Numbered from the stretch's first letter, positions 1 through 8,815 are shown. The stretch is DNA of 64,000 nt from Cnuibacter physcomitrellae (GCF_014640535.1 NZ_BMHD01000001.1:3213474-3277473), one strand, 5' to 3'. Notes: generated by a model not told the origin, from the letters alone. A program made the numbers and translations.

Positions 1-767
1 TGGGCCGCCGCAAGGGCCAGGACATGTCGCCCGACGAGGAGCACGAGTTCCTGGCGCGGCAGCTGAAGACCGCGCACACGCTCGGATTCAAGCGGATCGT
101 CATCCGCTCCGCGGGCAAGGAGCTCTTGCGCAGCCTGCTCCCGCTCGCGGAGAAGTACGACCAGAAGCTGGGCTACGAGATCCACGCGCCCTCCGGCCCG
201 AACGACCCGAAGGTGCTCGGCATCCGCGGGGTCTACGACGAGCTGCAGAGCGACCGCCTCGGCTTCACGGCCGACTTCTCGTCGACCATGCACAGCCTCT
301 CGCCGCGCCTGCTCACCACGCTGCGGCAGATGGGCATGCCGGAGCAGTACTTCGAGGTGATGGACGAGATCTGGCACGAGCCCACCCCCATGCACGTGCG
401 CAACCAGAAGTTCGAGGACTTCCTCACCTCGGAGGGCTTCGACTTCGCCCGCCTCGGGCCGTTCACCCGGCTCGCGTTCAACATGCACGGGCTCGTCCCG
501 CCGGAGGAGTGGCTCGACATCATGCCGCAGATCTTCCACGTGCACGCGAAGTTCTACGACATCGACGAGACGGGCCAGGAGCCGGCGATGGACATCCCGC
601 GCATCGTGAAGCAGTTCGTCGAGGGCGGCTACCAGGGCTACCTCTCGAGCGAGTGGGAGGGCCACGCGTTCTCCGACCTCGGCGAGGCCGACCCGATCGA
701 CCTGGTGAAGAAGCAGCACGCGCTCATGCGCCGTGCGATCGAAGAGACCGTGGCCGTCTCGGCCTGA
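1..767 (+). CDS. C-glycoside deglycosidase alpha-like TIM-barrel protein, 5' truncated
   Basis: The reading frame is open from base 3, so the gene begins outside the window; the ATG at 24 is probably internal. The protein belongs to the sugar phosphate isomerase/epimerase (AP-endonuclease 2-like TIM barrel) family. The usual four metal ligands are visible in order: Glu in LGYEIHAPSG, Asp in LGFTADFSS, His in FHVHAKFYDID and Glu in GYLSSEWEGHA. The C-terminal HxKFYDIDE and SSEWEGH blocks match those of the proteins at 5352-6395 and 29657-30961. Those two sit with, or are fused to, DUF6379 domains, which is the arrangement of C-glycoside deglycosidase alpha/beta complexes. A DUF6379 gene follows two genes downstream in the same operon. 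Function in C-C glycosidic bond cleavage is inferred from family and context; a plain sugar isomerase is the alternative. Confidence 0.8.
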   Translation, partial: GRRKGQDMSPDEEHEFLARQLKTAHTLGFKRIVIRSAGKELLRSLLPLAEKYDQKLGYEIHAPSGPNDPKVLGIRGVYDELQSDRLGFTADFSSTMHSLSPRLLTTLRQMGMPEQYFEVMDEIWHEPTPMHVRNQKFEDFLTSEGFDFARLGPFTRLAFNMHGLVPPEEWLDIMPQIFHVHAKFYDIDETGQEPAMDIPRIVKQFVEGGYQGYLSSEWEGHAFSDLGEADPIDLVKKQHALMRRAIEETVAVSA

Positions 768-784
768 GCAGGAGGAACACACTG

Positions 785-1564
785 ATGACGGACATCGCAG
801 AGCCCTCGGTCGCCGAGCTCGCCCAGGAGATCGCCCGCCTGCGCGACGAGGTCAGCGCCGCGCGCGGCCTCGCCCAGCGCGCGGAGGATCGCGGACAGGT
901 CGAGAACCTGTTCAACCGGTACATGTACCTCCACAACGCGTTCGAGGACGAGCAGATCATCCCACTGTGGGTGAAGGAGGGGACCCCGGGCATCCGGGCC
1001 CGCTACACCAACGCCGGCCAGTACACGACGTGGGAGAGCGTGACCCGCTACCACCGCGACCGCCCGCACCCGGTCGGGAAGCTCATCCTGCACGCCACCA
1101 CGACCCCCGTGGTCGAGGTGGCCGGCGACGGGCAGACCGCGAAGGGCGTCTGGCTCATGGCCGGCACCGAGTCGGGCCTGACCGATCCCGAGGTCGCCAA
1201 GGCGTTCCCCGACATGTACTCCCCGGAGGAGGTGCTCGGCAAGAAGGTCTGGGCCCACTGGGTCTGGTGCAAGTACGCGATCGACTTCCTCAAGCAGGAC
1301 GGCGAGTGGAGGTTCTGGAAGTTCCGCTGCTACGAGCTCGCCCGCGCTCCCTTCGAGGAGAACTGGGTCAGCTTCGGCCTGAAGAACCAGGGCGCGTTCG
1401 ACCTCGACCTCATGTACTTCGGCGACGACGGCAAGCCCGTCTTCATGCCGCCGGCCGACGAGCCCGTCCCGGCCCCGAACCACCCCTACAGCCCCGAGAC
1501 CGTGCAGACGCTGGAGCCGGTCCCGCCGGTGGCGCACGACACGTTCGAAGACACCTTCAAGTAA
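785..1564 (+). CDS. NTF2/SnoaL-like protein in the C-glycoside operon
   Basis: The 259-residue protein has a predicted N-terminal coiled-coil helix (residues about 8-40, Leu/Ala/Glu/Arg-rich) followed by an NTF2/SnoaL-like region with Trp-rich strands (VWAHWVWCKYAIDFL, WRFWKF). A good RBS (AGGAGG) lies 8 bases before the ATG. It sits 17 bases after the alpha-like gene and 9 bases before the DUF6379 gene, so it is co-transcribed with them. SnoaL-like folds serve as small cyclases, isomerases or hydratases. A role on the unsaturated keto sugar or the aglycone is possible, but no catalytic residue can be assigned from sequence alone. Confidence 0.85.
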   Translation: MTDIAEPSVAELAQEIARLRDEVSAARGLAQRAEDRGQVENLFNRYMYLHNAFEDEQIIPLWVKEGTPGIRARYTNAGQYTTWESVTRYHRDRPHPVGKLILHATTTPVVEVAGDGQTAKGVWLMAGTESGLTDPEVAKAFPDMYSPEEVLGKKVWAHWVWCKYAIDFLKQDGEWRFWKFRCYELARAPFEENWVSFGLKNQGAFDLDLMYFGDDGKPVFMPPADEPVPAPNHPYSPETVQTLEPVPPVAHDTFEDTFK

Positions 1565-1573
1565 GGAACACCG

Positions 1574-1972
1574 ATGGCCACTCACAACTCCCTCTTCGCG
1601 GAGAAGGACGTCCGTCGCACCGACGACGGCATCGCGGTCTCCGTGCAGCTGCCCTGGTACCGCAGCCTCTGGCTCTCGGCCGTGGACGACGTCTCGGCGT
1701 CCGTCAACGGCGTGGAGGTGCCGAAGGACCGCATCCGCTTCGTGCTGAACGGCACCTCCTACCGTGTGGAGGAGCTGCCCGAGCAGTGGGACACGCTCTG
1801 GTTCGTCGCTGACCGGCCGGACGTCGCGATCTCGCTCGACGAGGTCCCGGCGGCGGGCGAGAAGCTCACCGTCGAGGTCGTCCTCACGATGCGGCTGCTC
1901 TACATGCAGATCGCCCCCGGCCGATACGTGACCAACCGCGTGCCGGTCGAGCGCGAGGTCGTGCTCGCATGA
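1574..1972 (+). CDS. C-glycoside deglycosidase beta subunit-like protein (DUF6379)
   Basis: At 132 residues this is the size of the small beta subunit of C-glycoside deglycosidases. The segment VQLPWYRSLWLSAVDDVSAS aligns with RLSLPWIRSLPLSSVLDLAL of the protein encoded at 6382-6804 and with the N-terminal domain of the fusion at 29657-30961. The remainder is a predicted all-beta fold ending in a strand with LLYMQI. Known beta subunits bind beside the alpha TIM barrel and help form the active site that cleaves 3-keto-C-glycosides. An AAGGAA RBS precedes the ATG, and the stop overlaps the next start by 4 bases. Its likely partner is the truncated alpha gene at the window start. Confidence 0.82.
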   Translation: MATHNSLFAEKDVRRTDDGIAVSVQLPWYRSLWLSAVDDVSASVNGVEVPKDRIRFVLNGTSYRVEELPEQWDTLWFVADRPDVAISLDEVPAAGEKLTVEVVLTMRLLYMQIAPGRYVTNRVPVEREVVLA

Positions 1973-3168
1973 GCCTCCGGGTCGCCCTCATCGGCTACGG
2001 GTTCATGGGAGCGGCCCATTCGGTGGGCTGGCGCCAGGCGCCCGCCGTCTTCGACCTGCCCGAAGACGTCGAGAGGGCGGTGCTGGTCGGACGCAACGCC
2101 GCCGCCGTCGCTCAGGCCGCCCAGAAGTGGGGCTGGGCGGAGTCGGCGACGGACTGGCGCGAGGTGATCGCGCGGGACGACATCGACATCGTCGACATCG
2201 TCACGCCGGGCGACTCCCACGCGGAGATCGCCATCGCCGCGCTCGACGCGGGCAAGCACGTCCTCTGCGAGAAGCCGCTCGCCAACACGGTCGCCGAGGC
2301 GGAGGCCATGACGGCCGCCGCCGACCGTGCAGCCCAGTCCGGCGTGCGCGCCATGGTGGGCTTCACCTACCGGCGCGTGCCTGCCGTGACGCTCCTCCGT
2401 GACCTCGTCGCCGCGGGCAAGGTGGGCACGGTGCAGCAGGTGAGGGCCGCGTACCGCCAGGACTGGCTGGTCGACCCCGAGATGCCCCTGGCCTGGCGGC
2501 TGCAGAAGGAGCACGCCGGCTCGGGAGCCCTGGGCGACATCGGCGCGCACATCATCGACATGACCCAGTTCGTGACCGGTCAGCGGATCGCCTCGGTCTC
2601 GGGCACGATGGACACGATCGTGAAGCAGCGCCCGCTCCTCGGATCCGGATCCGGTCTCTCCGGCACCGCATCCGACGGCTACGGCGACGTCACGGTCGAC
2701 GACGTCGCGCTCTTCACCGGACGGCTCGAGAGCGGCGCGCTGGCCTCGTTCGAGGCGACGCGCTTCGCCACGGGGCGGAAGAACGCTCTCACCCTCGAGG
2801 TCTCGGGCGACCGGGGAGCGCTGGCGTTCGACCTCGAGGACCTCAACACCCTGCAGTTCTACGACCGCACCGCGCCGGACGAGCTGCAGGGGTTCACGAG
2901 GATCCTCGTGACCGAGGCCGAGCATCCGTACGTCGCCGCATGGTGGCCCGCGGGTCACATGCTGGGCTATGAGCACGGGTTCGTTCACCAGGCGAAGGAT
3001 CTGGTCGAGGCGATCGCGTCCGGCCAGGATGCGCATCCGACGTTCGAGGAGGGGCTCGCGGTGCAGCGGGTGCTCGCCTCGGTCGAGGCCAGCGCCGTGC
3101 GCGATTCGGCCTGGGTGGATGCGCTGGCCACGGTCGACGCCGTGGAGAAGACAGGACAGGAGAGCTGA
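1969..3168 (+). CDS. Gfo/Idh/MocA family oxidoreductase
   Basis: The 399-residue protein opens with a Rossmann motif ([13 protein letters not shown]) and carries the family lysine motif CEKPLANT near residue 96, followed by the C-terminal alpha/beta substrate domain with the conserved [10 protein letters not shown] segment. Members oxidise or reduce secondary hydroxyls of sugars with NAD(P). DgpA, the puerarin 3''-oxidising enzyme, belongs to this family, so this protein could oxidise C-glycosides at C3 or reduce the released 3-keto sugar. It starts inside the stop of the DUF6379 gene and ends one base before the next ATG, so it is tightly operonic. Direction of the reaction and substrate are not resolved. 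Confidence 0.9.
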   Translation: MSLRVALIGYGFMGAAHSVGWRQAPAVFDLPEDVERAVLVGRNAAAVAQAAQKWGWAESATDWREVIARDDIDIVDIVTPGDSHAEIAIAALDAGKHVLCEKPLANTVAEAEAMTAAADRAAQSGVRAMVGFTYRRVPAVTLLRDLVAAGKVGTVQQVRAAYRQDWLVDPEMPLAWRLQKEHAGSGALGDIGAHIIDMTQFVTGQRIASVSGTMDTIVKQRPLLGSGSGLSGTASDGYGDVTVDDVALFTGRLESGALASFEATRFATGRKNALTLEVSGDRGALAFDLEDLNTLQFYDRTAPDELQGFTRILVTEAEHPYVAAWWPAGHMLGYEHGFVHQAKDLVEAIASGQDAHPTFEEGLAVQRVLASVEASAVRDSAWVDALATVDAVEKTGQES

Positions 3169-3169
3169 G

Positions 3170-4177
3170 ATGACCCGCCCGATCACGTTGTTCACCGGCC
3201 AGTGGGCGGACCTCCCCTTCGAGGAGGTCGCGCGACTGGCGGGTGAATGGGGCTACGACGGACTCGAGATCGCCTGCTGGGGCGACCACATCGACGTCTC
3301 CCGCTGGGACGACGCCGAGTACGTCCAGAGCCGACGCGACATCCTCGCGCGGCACGGGCTCGAGGTCTACGCGATCTCGAACCATCTCACCGGCCAGGCG
3401 GTCTGCGACGACCCGATCGACCAGCGGCACCGCGACATCCTCTCGGACCGCGTGTGGGGCGACGGCTCACCCGAAGGAGTGCGCGAGCGCGCCGCCGAGG
3501 ACCTGAAGGACACGGCGCGGTTCGCCGCCGCGCTCGGAGTGAAGACGGTCAACGGCTTCAGCGGGTCGAGCATCTGGAAGTACGTGGCGATGTTCCCGCC
3601 CGCATCCGACGAGATGATCGACGCCGGATACCGCGACTTCGCGGAGCGATGGAACCCCATCCTCGACGTGTTCGAGGAGGTCGGGGTGCGGTTCGCCCTC
3701 GAGGTGCACCCGTCGGAGATCGCGTACGACTACTGGACGGCCAAGCGCACGCTGGAGGCGATCGGTCATCGGCCCTCGTTCGGGTTCAACTTCGACCCGT
3801 CGCACTTCGTCTGGCAGCAGCTCGACAGCGTCGCGTTCGTGCTCGACTTCGCCGACCACATCTTCCACGTGCACTGCAAGGAGTCCGTGACGAACCTCGA
3901 CGGCCGCAACGGCGTGCTGGGGTCGCACTTGAACTGGGCGAACCCCCGTCGCGGCTGGACGTTCGTGTCGACCGGCCACGGCGCCGTGCCGTGGGAGCCG
4001 CTGTTCCGTGCGCTCAACTCCATCGGCTACGACGGGCCCACGAGCGTGGAGTGGGAGGACGCCGGCATGGACCGGCTCGTGGGCGCGCCCGAGGCGCTCG
4101 CGTTCGTGCGGAAGCTCAACGCGATCACGCCCCCGCACGCCCTCTTCGACTCCGCCTTCTCCACGAAGGCGGACTGA
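3170..4177 (+). CDS. Sugar phosphate isomerase/epimerase family protein
   Basis: The 335-residue TIM-barrel protein has all four expected metal ligands: Glu178 (FALEVHPSE), Asp209 (FGFNFDPSH), His235 (FHVHCKES) and a late Glu (TSVEWEDAG). It is closer to general xylose-isomerase-like sugar epimerases than to the predicted alpha subunits, since it lacks their HxKFYDID and SSEWEGH blocks. It is the last gene of the 1-4177 operon. A role in isomerising the keto sugar released by deglycosylation is plausible but inferred. Start ATG has a GAGAG sequence just upstream. Confidence 0.88.
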   Translation: MTRPITLFTGQWADLPFEEVARLAGEWGYDGLEIACWGDHIDVSRWDDAEYVQSRRDILARHGLEVYAISNHLTGQAVCDDPIDQRHRDILSDRVWGDGSPEGVRERAAEDLKDTARFAAALGVKTVNGFSGSSIWKYVAMFPPASDEMIDAGYRDFAERWNPILDVFEEVGVRFALEVHPSEIAYDYWTAKRTLEAIGHRPSFGFNFDPSHFVWQQLDSVAFVLDFADHIFHVHCKESVTNLDGRNGVLGSHLNWANPRRGWTFVSTGHGAVPWEPLFRALNSIGYDGPTSVEWEDAGMDRLVGAPEALAFVRKLNAITPPHALFDSAFSTKAD

Positions 4178-4467
4178 GCCGCGCGGCCCGGGGTGGGGAC
4201 CCCCGGCCGCACGGACCCGAGGGGCGGTGGTGTGGTGGCCACCGCCCCTCTTCTCGTCCCCACGCACGGGCGGGGCGCGCCTCGCGCGTGACCCGCGAGG
4301 CGGCGGCAGCGCTCCCGGGTGCGCCAACTCCGGACTTTCGGCCGGACACGCCGCCGAAAGTCCGGAGTTGGCGCAGTCGCAGCCGAATCTCCGGAGTTGC
4401 CTCTCGGCCTCCGGGCTGAGCGCGACGAATCCCGCCGGTCGGCGGATGCAGCGCGGACGGGGGCGGA
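4178..4467. other. Convergent intergenic region with dispersed palindromic repeat
   Basis: No gene was found between the convergent ends of the plus operon (4177) and the ThuA-like gene (4468). The region holds the hairpin element described at 4320-4400 and GC-rich sequence. A hairpin here could terminate both transcripts. Confidence 0.7.
4320..4400. repeat. Dispersed palindromic element, family 1, copy A
   Basis: Perfect 23-bp arms at 4320-4342 and 4353-4375 (core AACTCCGGACTTTCGGC) enclose a 10-base loop. A third related half, CGAATCTCCGGAGTTGC, follows at 4384-4400. On the opposite strand the whole 80-bp unit aligns with 51731-51808, including the loop GGCGGCGTGTCCG. It may serve as a bidirectional terminator, but the conservation of loop and flank suggests a dispersed element. 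Confidence 0.85.
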
Positions 4468-5355
4468 TCAGCCCTCGCGGTTGTAGTAGGGCCAGGGGTT
4501 GATGCGGCGGTCGCCGCGGCGGTCGGGGCCGGTGAGGGTGACCTCGCCGGTGGCGGCCCACTCGACGCCCCGGGGGAACATGCGGATGAACTCGATCCGC
4601 CGGAAGGTGTCGATGTCGTGGCCGATCGTGATGGTGAAGGAGCGGCCCGCGCCGTACTCGTTGATCCAGGCGAGGGGCTGGTCGGTGTTGATGCCCGGCA
4701 GCTCGGCGATCCCACCCTCGGGGATGTCGACGGGATAGTGCGACATCGGCCACACCGGAGCCTTCTCGTACGCCTCGAGATCGTCGAAGGTTGTCAGCAG
4801 CACCTGGGCGCCCTCGTACATCTGGACGCCGACGAGGATGTCGTCACCCGTGACGGTCCACGTCTCGTTGATCCCCTCGGTGATCGGATGCCGCGGCTCC
4901 GCGGTGCGCAGGAGCGCCTCACCCCACGGGCGCGGGCGGAGGCCCGTCTCCCAGGCGCTGAGCTTCGCCCCGCGCATGACGTTGTACTCCTCCGGGTAGC
5001 CCCAGCGGTCCTCCTGCGCGGCCGAGCCGTGGAACCACACGATCCCCTTGCCGTCGTCGTGGACGAACCTCAGGATCGCGGCATCCGTCTCGGCGCCGAA
5101 TCCGGTGGCCATGTCGTGGTAGCCATCACGCCCCTCGAAGACGACGATCAGCACGTCGTACTTGTCGATCACCGCAGCGGGCAGGCCGCGCGGATCCTCG
5201 ACCACGCGCACCTTGAACCTGCCGGTGTCCTCGAGCAGGGTCGTGATCCACTCGTTGTGCTTGCGGAAGCTTCGGAACTCGTTGTCGTGCTCGGTCGTCA
5301 TGTGTCCCGAGAGGATGAGGACGTCCAGGACGGGCTTGTCGGTGGCGGTGGTCAT
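4468..5355 (-). CDS. ThuA-like domain protein
   Basis: The 295-residue protein has a class I glutamine amidotransferase-like fold of the ThuA family (PF06283-like): a first strand/turn VLILSGHMTTEHDNE, the segment YDVLIVVFEG, then GKGIVWFHGSA and a late TITIGHDIDTFRR. ThuA proteins act with ThuB-type Gfo/Idh/MocA dehydrogenases in handling keto-disaccharides. In this position, co-transcribed behind a CGD beta and alpha pair (4-base overlap with the alpha gene), it probably processes the 3-keto sugar freed by deglycosylation. The exact reaction is not known. Start ATG at 5355 is fixed by the ATGA overlap. Confidence 0.85.
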   Translation of the reverse strand: MTTATDKPVLDVLILSGHMTTEHDNEFRSFRKHNEWITTLLEDTGRFKVRVVEDPRGLPAAVIDKYDVLIVVFEGRDGYHDMATGFGAETDAAILRFVHDDGKGIVWFHGSAAQEDRWGYPEEYNVMRGAKLSAWETGLRPRPWGEALLRTAEPRHPITEGINETWTVTGDDILVGVQMYEGAQVLLTTFDDLEAYEKAPVWPMSHYPVDIPEGGIAELPGINTDQPLAWINEYGAGRSFTITIGHDIDTFRRIEFIRMFPRGVEWAATGEVTLTGPDRRGDRRINPWPYYNREG

Positions 5356-6395
5356 CGTGCTCCTTGTGGTGCGGCGGATGCGCGTGCGGCCCCCACGAGG
5401 AGGGAGTGCCGCGCGAGGTCGAGGTGGGCGCGTGTCATGGCGGTCGGGTCGTCGTCGAGCCAGGCGTGTCCGCCCCACTCGCTCGCCAGGGTGCCGGTGA
5501 AGCCGACGCCCGCGAGCGCCTCGCCCACGGCGCGGAGGGGGTCGCTCACGCGACCGTCCTGGTCGTCGAGGTCCCAGAACTTGAGGTGGACGGCCGAGAC
5601 GAAGGGCAGCACGTCGGCGAGCTCCGAGACGTCCGACCGTCCGAAGCGCACGACCATGTCCATGTAGAGGGTGTGCAGGTGGGGCGGCACGCCGCCCTCG
5701 CGGAGGAGCGCGAGGACGGCGAGCCGGGTCTGGGGGTCGCGCCACCGATCGGTGAGCTGCGACAGGAACGCCTGCGGCAGACCCGCGGCGGTGAGCCGCT
5801 CGAGGTACGTGACCGGGAGCGCGGGCATGAGCATGCTGATGTCGAGCACGAGACGCAGGTGCGGGTCATCCAGTCCGACGAGATGGTCGTACGCGGCGGC
5901 GGACTCGGGGGAGGAAGGCGTCTGCGATCCCTGCACCTCCTCGAAGAGCACGAGGTCGTGCTCGTGGAGCAGCGGCAGGAGTCGCTCGATGAGCGCCGGC
6001 CCGGCCTGGCCGAGCGGCAGGCGCAGGCCGAGCGCTCCGAGACGGCTCGCCGCGTGCAGCTGGGGGAGGAGGAACTCGAAGCGCTCGTCGTCGCTGCGCC
6101 GGCGGGTGGGGCTGTTCCAGTCGTCGATGCTCGCTCCGAAGATCCCGATGCGCCCGCCCGCTGCGGCGAGCGCTCCGGACAGCTCGTCGAGCTCCTCGGG
6201 CGTCGGATCGGGGAAGGAGCGGAGCGCCTGCCCCGCCTCCAGCTCGATGACGCTCGCGACGCCGTCGTGCGCGACGCCGGCGATGATGTCGCGCGCGGAC
6301 CGTTCTGCCCGGATGACCTCGGGGGTCCAGTTGAAGGAGCTGGCGGCGAGGGTCCATCCGGCGGGCAGGGCGTCGAGCGCGTCAGAGGACGTCAC
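5352..6395 (-). CDS. C-glycoside deglycosidase alpha-like TIM-barrel protein
   Basis: The 347-residue protein carries the alpha-subunit blocks SAVHLKFWDLDD and TLASEWGGHAW, homologous to HVHAKFYDID and LSSEWEGHA of the protein at the window start. Predicted metal ligands are about Glu152, Asp185, His270 and Glu306. The GTG start at 6395 overlaps the end of the DUF6379 gene by 14 bases, consistent with translational coupling of a beta-alpha pair. Its stop overlaps the ThuA-like gene by 4 bases. It is more diverged than the first alpha protein, so it probably has a different aglycone or sugar preference. C-C bond cleavage activity is inferred. Confidence 0.82.
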   Translation of the reverse strand: MTSSDALDALPAGWTLAASSFNWTPEVIRAERSARDIIAGVAHDGVASVIELEAGQALRSFPDPTPEELDELSGALAAAGGRIGIFGASIDDWNSPTRRRSDDERFEFLLPQLHAASRLGALGLRLPLGQAGPALIERLLPLLHEHDLVLFEEVQGSQTPSSPESAAAYDHLVGLDDPHLRLVLDISMLMPALPVTYLERLTAAGLPQAFLSQLTDRWRDPQTRLAVLALLREGGVPPHLHTLYMDMVVRFGRSDVSELADVLPFVSAVHLKFWDLDDQDGRVSDPLRAVGEALAGVGFTGTLASEWGGHAWLDDDPTAMTRAHLDLARHSLLVGAARASAAPQGAR

Positions 6396-6804
6396 GGGAC
6401 ACCTCCGAGGCGCGAGCATGAGACGTCTCCGGGCGGGCGGTGAGCTCGCAACGCACCTCGAACGGCAGCGTGAGCGGCGCATCCGGCCCGGCCGGGAGGT
6501 ACGGGATGGCGAGCCGGAAGGTGACGAGCACGTCGTGCACGCCCTCCGGCAGGATCGTGGATGCGCGGAGCACCAGCCTGTCCTGGAGGAACCACCAGCG
6601 CGTCTCCTGGGCGAGTTCGCCGGGGGCGATCAGCCGACCACCGAGGTCGACGAGGAGGTCGTCGACGGGGGCGCCGTCGATCGAGAGCGCGAGGTCGAGC
6701 ACGCTCGAGAGCGGCAACGACCGGATCCACGGCAGCGACAGCCGGACGACGACATCGGCGCCGTCGACGGTCAGCGCGTCGTCGCGGAGGGCGGGCAGGG
6801 TCAT
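6382..6804 (-). CDS. C-glycoside deglycosidase beta subunit-like protein (DUF6379)
   Basis: The 140-residue protein shares the LPWIRSLPLSSVLDLALSID segment with the protein at 1574-1972 (LPWYRSLWLSAVDDVSASVN) and the same all-beta plan, ending in a strand with AIPYLP. It is the first gene of the minus-strand beta-alpha-ThuA operon and its end overlaps the alpha gene by 14 bases. The ATG at 6804 is chosen; a GTG 12 bases upstream sits directly against the GAGGAA sequence and remains possible. The promoter lies in the 96-base divergent gap to the gene at 6901. Confidence 0.82.
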   Translation of the reverse strand: MTLPALRDDALTVDGADVVVRLSLPWIRSLPLSSVLDLALSIDGAPVDDLLVDLGGRLIAPGELAQETRWWFLQDRLVLRASTILPEGVHDVLVTFRLAIPYLPAGPDAPLTLPFEVRCELTARPETSHARASEVSRDVL

Positions 6805-6900
6805 GGGGGCGTGCACTTCCTCGTGTACCGGATGGGCCACTTGCGTCAGCAATGTACATGCTAATGTCGGATTTAGGAAGAAGTAGCGGAGGAGGCCACG
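6805..6900. promoter_or_regulatory. Divergent promoter region with ROK-type half-site
   Basis: This gap separates two divergent C-glycoside operons. It holds CCACTTGCGTC (6837-6847), close to the complement of the recurrent motif CGACAWAAGYGG, followed by AATGTACATGCTAATGT, an AT-rich patch with a short palindrome that could include a -10. AGGAAGAAG and GGAGGAGG supply ribosome binding for 6901. Confidence 0.5.
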
Positions 6901-7845
6901 ATGAAGTGGAGTTACATGGACCACTGGCGCAGCCAGTCGCCCCACGGTCCGATCGACCAGTGGGAGTCGCGCGCCACGATGGACCGGTTCCTCAAGCAGG
7001 TCGCCGCCGTGGGCTACGACGCGATCGACACCTTCGACTTCCGCTGGTACCAGATCATGGGCGAGTACGGCTCGGTCGCGAACTACCAGGAGTACGTGCA
7101 GGAGCACGGGCTCGATCGGATCGTGAACACCTTCCACGCCGCGGACTACGACCCGCGGAACTACGCTCCCCACATCCCGGCGACGCACGCGAACATCCTC
7201 GAGGACTTCCGCGTGACGATGGATCGCTGGTCGGGGATCCAGCTCGACAACATCATCGTCATGCCCGCGACGCTCTACTACGACATGGAGCCCGTGACGG
7301 AGGACAAGCTCAAGATCACGGCCGACCTGTGGAACCAGGTCGGCGCCATCACGAAGGATGCGGGGGTGAGGCTCACCTGCCACCACGAGTTCTTCTGCGG
7401 GATCCAGTCGCGGTGGGAGCTCGACACCTTCTACGCGCACACCGACCCCGAGTACGTCCACCTCTTCGTCGACACCGCGCAGCACTGCATCGCCTCGGTG
7501 GACCCGATCGAGTTCTACGAGGCGTACGCCGACCGCGTGAGCGGCTTCCACTTCAAGGACACCCGGAACCACGACCTCATCGGCGACTACCGACGGCGTC
7601 CCGACTCGGAGATCATGGCCGACACGACCGAGCGCTGGTTCTACGAGATGGGCGACGAGGGCGGGCTGGTGGACTTCGAGGGCTTCATCCGCGCGGTGGC
7701 CCGGCGCGGCTTCGACGGGTACCTGAGCGTCGAGCACGACAAGGCGAACAAGCTCGGCGGCGACCACGCCGAGAGCACCGCGATCGCCGCCTGGTATGCC
7801 AAGAACGTGCTCGAGCGCGTCGCAGCAGAGGAGGTGGCGAAGTGA
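6901..7845 (+). CDS. Sugar phosphate isomerase/epimerase family protein
   Basis: This 314-residue TIM-barrel protein has predicted metal ligands Glu163 (CHHEFFCG), Asp191 (HLFVDTAQH), His217 (SGFHFKDT) and Glu278 (GYLSVEHDK). The acidic/aromatic N-terminus (MKWSYMDHWRSQS) resembles inosose isomerase/dehydratase relatives. It has a strong GGAGGAGG RBS and is translationally coupled to the next gene through a GTGA overlap. Divergent placement opposite a beta-alpha-ThuA operon suggests a job in the same sugar pathway, for example isomerising or dehydrating a keto sugar. This is not proven by sequence. Confidence 0.87.
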   Translation: MKWSYMDHWRSQSPHGPIDQWESRATMDRFLKQVAAVGYDAIDTFDFRWYQIMGEYGSVANYQEYVQEHGLDRIVNTFHAADYDPRNYAPHIPATHANILEDFRVTMDRWSGIQLDNIIVMPATLYYDMEPVTEDKLKITADLWNQVGAITKDAGVRLTCHHEFFCGIQSRWELDTFYAHTDPEYVHLFVDTAQHCIASVDPIEFYEAYADRVSGFHFKDTRNHDLIGDYRRRPDSEIMADTTERWFYEMGDEGGLVDFEGFIRAVARRGFDGYLSVEHDKANKLGGDHAESTAIAAWYAKNVLERVAAEEVAK

Positions 7846-8807
7846 TCCGCTGGGGCTACGCCATCAACCAGTTCAAGCCGCAGTTCGACGACTTCGTCCG
7901 CCGTCGCCAGCACCGCCGGGCCCTCCAGGTGATCGCCGCCTCCGGCTTCACCGGGGTCGAGCTCTCCGCGGGGAGCGGACGGTGGGAACCGCTCGGCAAT
8001 CCGCGGCAGATAGAGGCGAACTTCGGCTCGATCGCCGGTTTCGGCGAGTTCGTCCGGGCCGCGGCGCTCGACTCGGTGAGCAGCTGGTACTGGGACCCTG
8101 CGCTGCGCCTGGGCGAGGACCTCACGCACGGCGACGATCCGCTCGACCCGTCTGCACGAGACGGCCTCGTCGGTCACGCGACGTGGTTCGCCACGGCCCT
8201 CGCGGAGCTGGGCGGCGACGTCCTCGTGGTGCGGCCCGCGCCTCTCGCGGGTCAGTCCGCCCCGCTCGACGAGGCGGCGATCCGGACTCTCGCGGAGTCG
8301 TGGCAGGCGGTCGCGGCGGCGCTCGAGCCGCTCGGGGTGAAGCTCGCCCTCCACGTCGACTTCCTCTCCTCGTTGCGCCGCGACGACGGTCTCGAGCGAC
8401 TGCTGGCCGCCTCGGATGCGTCGGTCGGGCTCGCGCTCGACACAGCCGAGCTCACCATCGCGGGCATCGACCCGATCGACCTCTACCGGCGCCACGCCGA
8501 TCGCGTCGTGCACGTCCACCTGAAGAACGCGGCGGCCGTCGACGACGTCGACGACTACCTCCTGCCCGCCGGCGACTTCACGGTGCTGCGGGCGGGCGGC
8601 TCGCGGGCGGTGCCGCGCTGGTTCACCGAGCTCGCCACCGAGCCCCTGCTCGTCGACTCGCCCGCCTTCGTCAGGGCCCTCGCCGAGAACGGCTACGACG
8701 GCTGGGTGGTCGTCGAGAGCGACCTCAGCCCGCATCCGCCCACCAGCACGATGCTCAACGGCTGGGAGGTCCAGCACGTGCTCGCCCCTCTCGCCGCGGG
8801 CGGCTGA
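7842..8807 (+). CDS. Sugar phosphate isomerase/epimerase-like protein with altered metal site
   Basis: The 321-residue TIM-barrel protein starts with GTG overlapping the previous stop. The later metal ligands are standard: Asp200 (GLALDTAEL), His226 (VVHVHLKN) and a late Glu (WVVVESDL). At the first ligand position the family Glu is replaced by Asp173 (LALHVDFLSS). The change keeps the charge but shortens the side chain, so metal geometry or substrate may differ. It forms a two-gene operon with 6901-7845 and ends opposite the ROK regulator. Confidence 0.83.
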   Translation: MIRWGYAINQFKPQFDDFVRRRQHRRALQVIAASGFTGVELSAGSGRWEPLGNPRQIEANFGSIAGFGEFVRAAALDSVSSWYWDPALRLGEDLTHGDDPLDPSARDGLVGHATWFATALAELGGDVLVVRPAPLAGQSAPLDEAAIRTLAESWQAVAAALEPLGVKLALHVDFLSSLRRDDGLERLLAASDASVGLALDTAELTIAGIDPIDLYRRHADRVVHVHLKNAAAVDDVDDYLLPAGDFTVLRAGGSRAVPRWFTELATEPLLVDSPAFVRALAENGYDGWVVVESDLSPHPPTSTMLNGWEVQHVLAPLAAGG

Positions 8808-8815
8808 GATCAGCG

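Noticed and set aside
5364-8807. Long plus-strand frames opposite and across the minus operon
   Set aside because: Shadows of the alpha, DUF6379 and isomerase genes; only the coupled frames with family motifs were kept.
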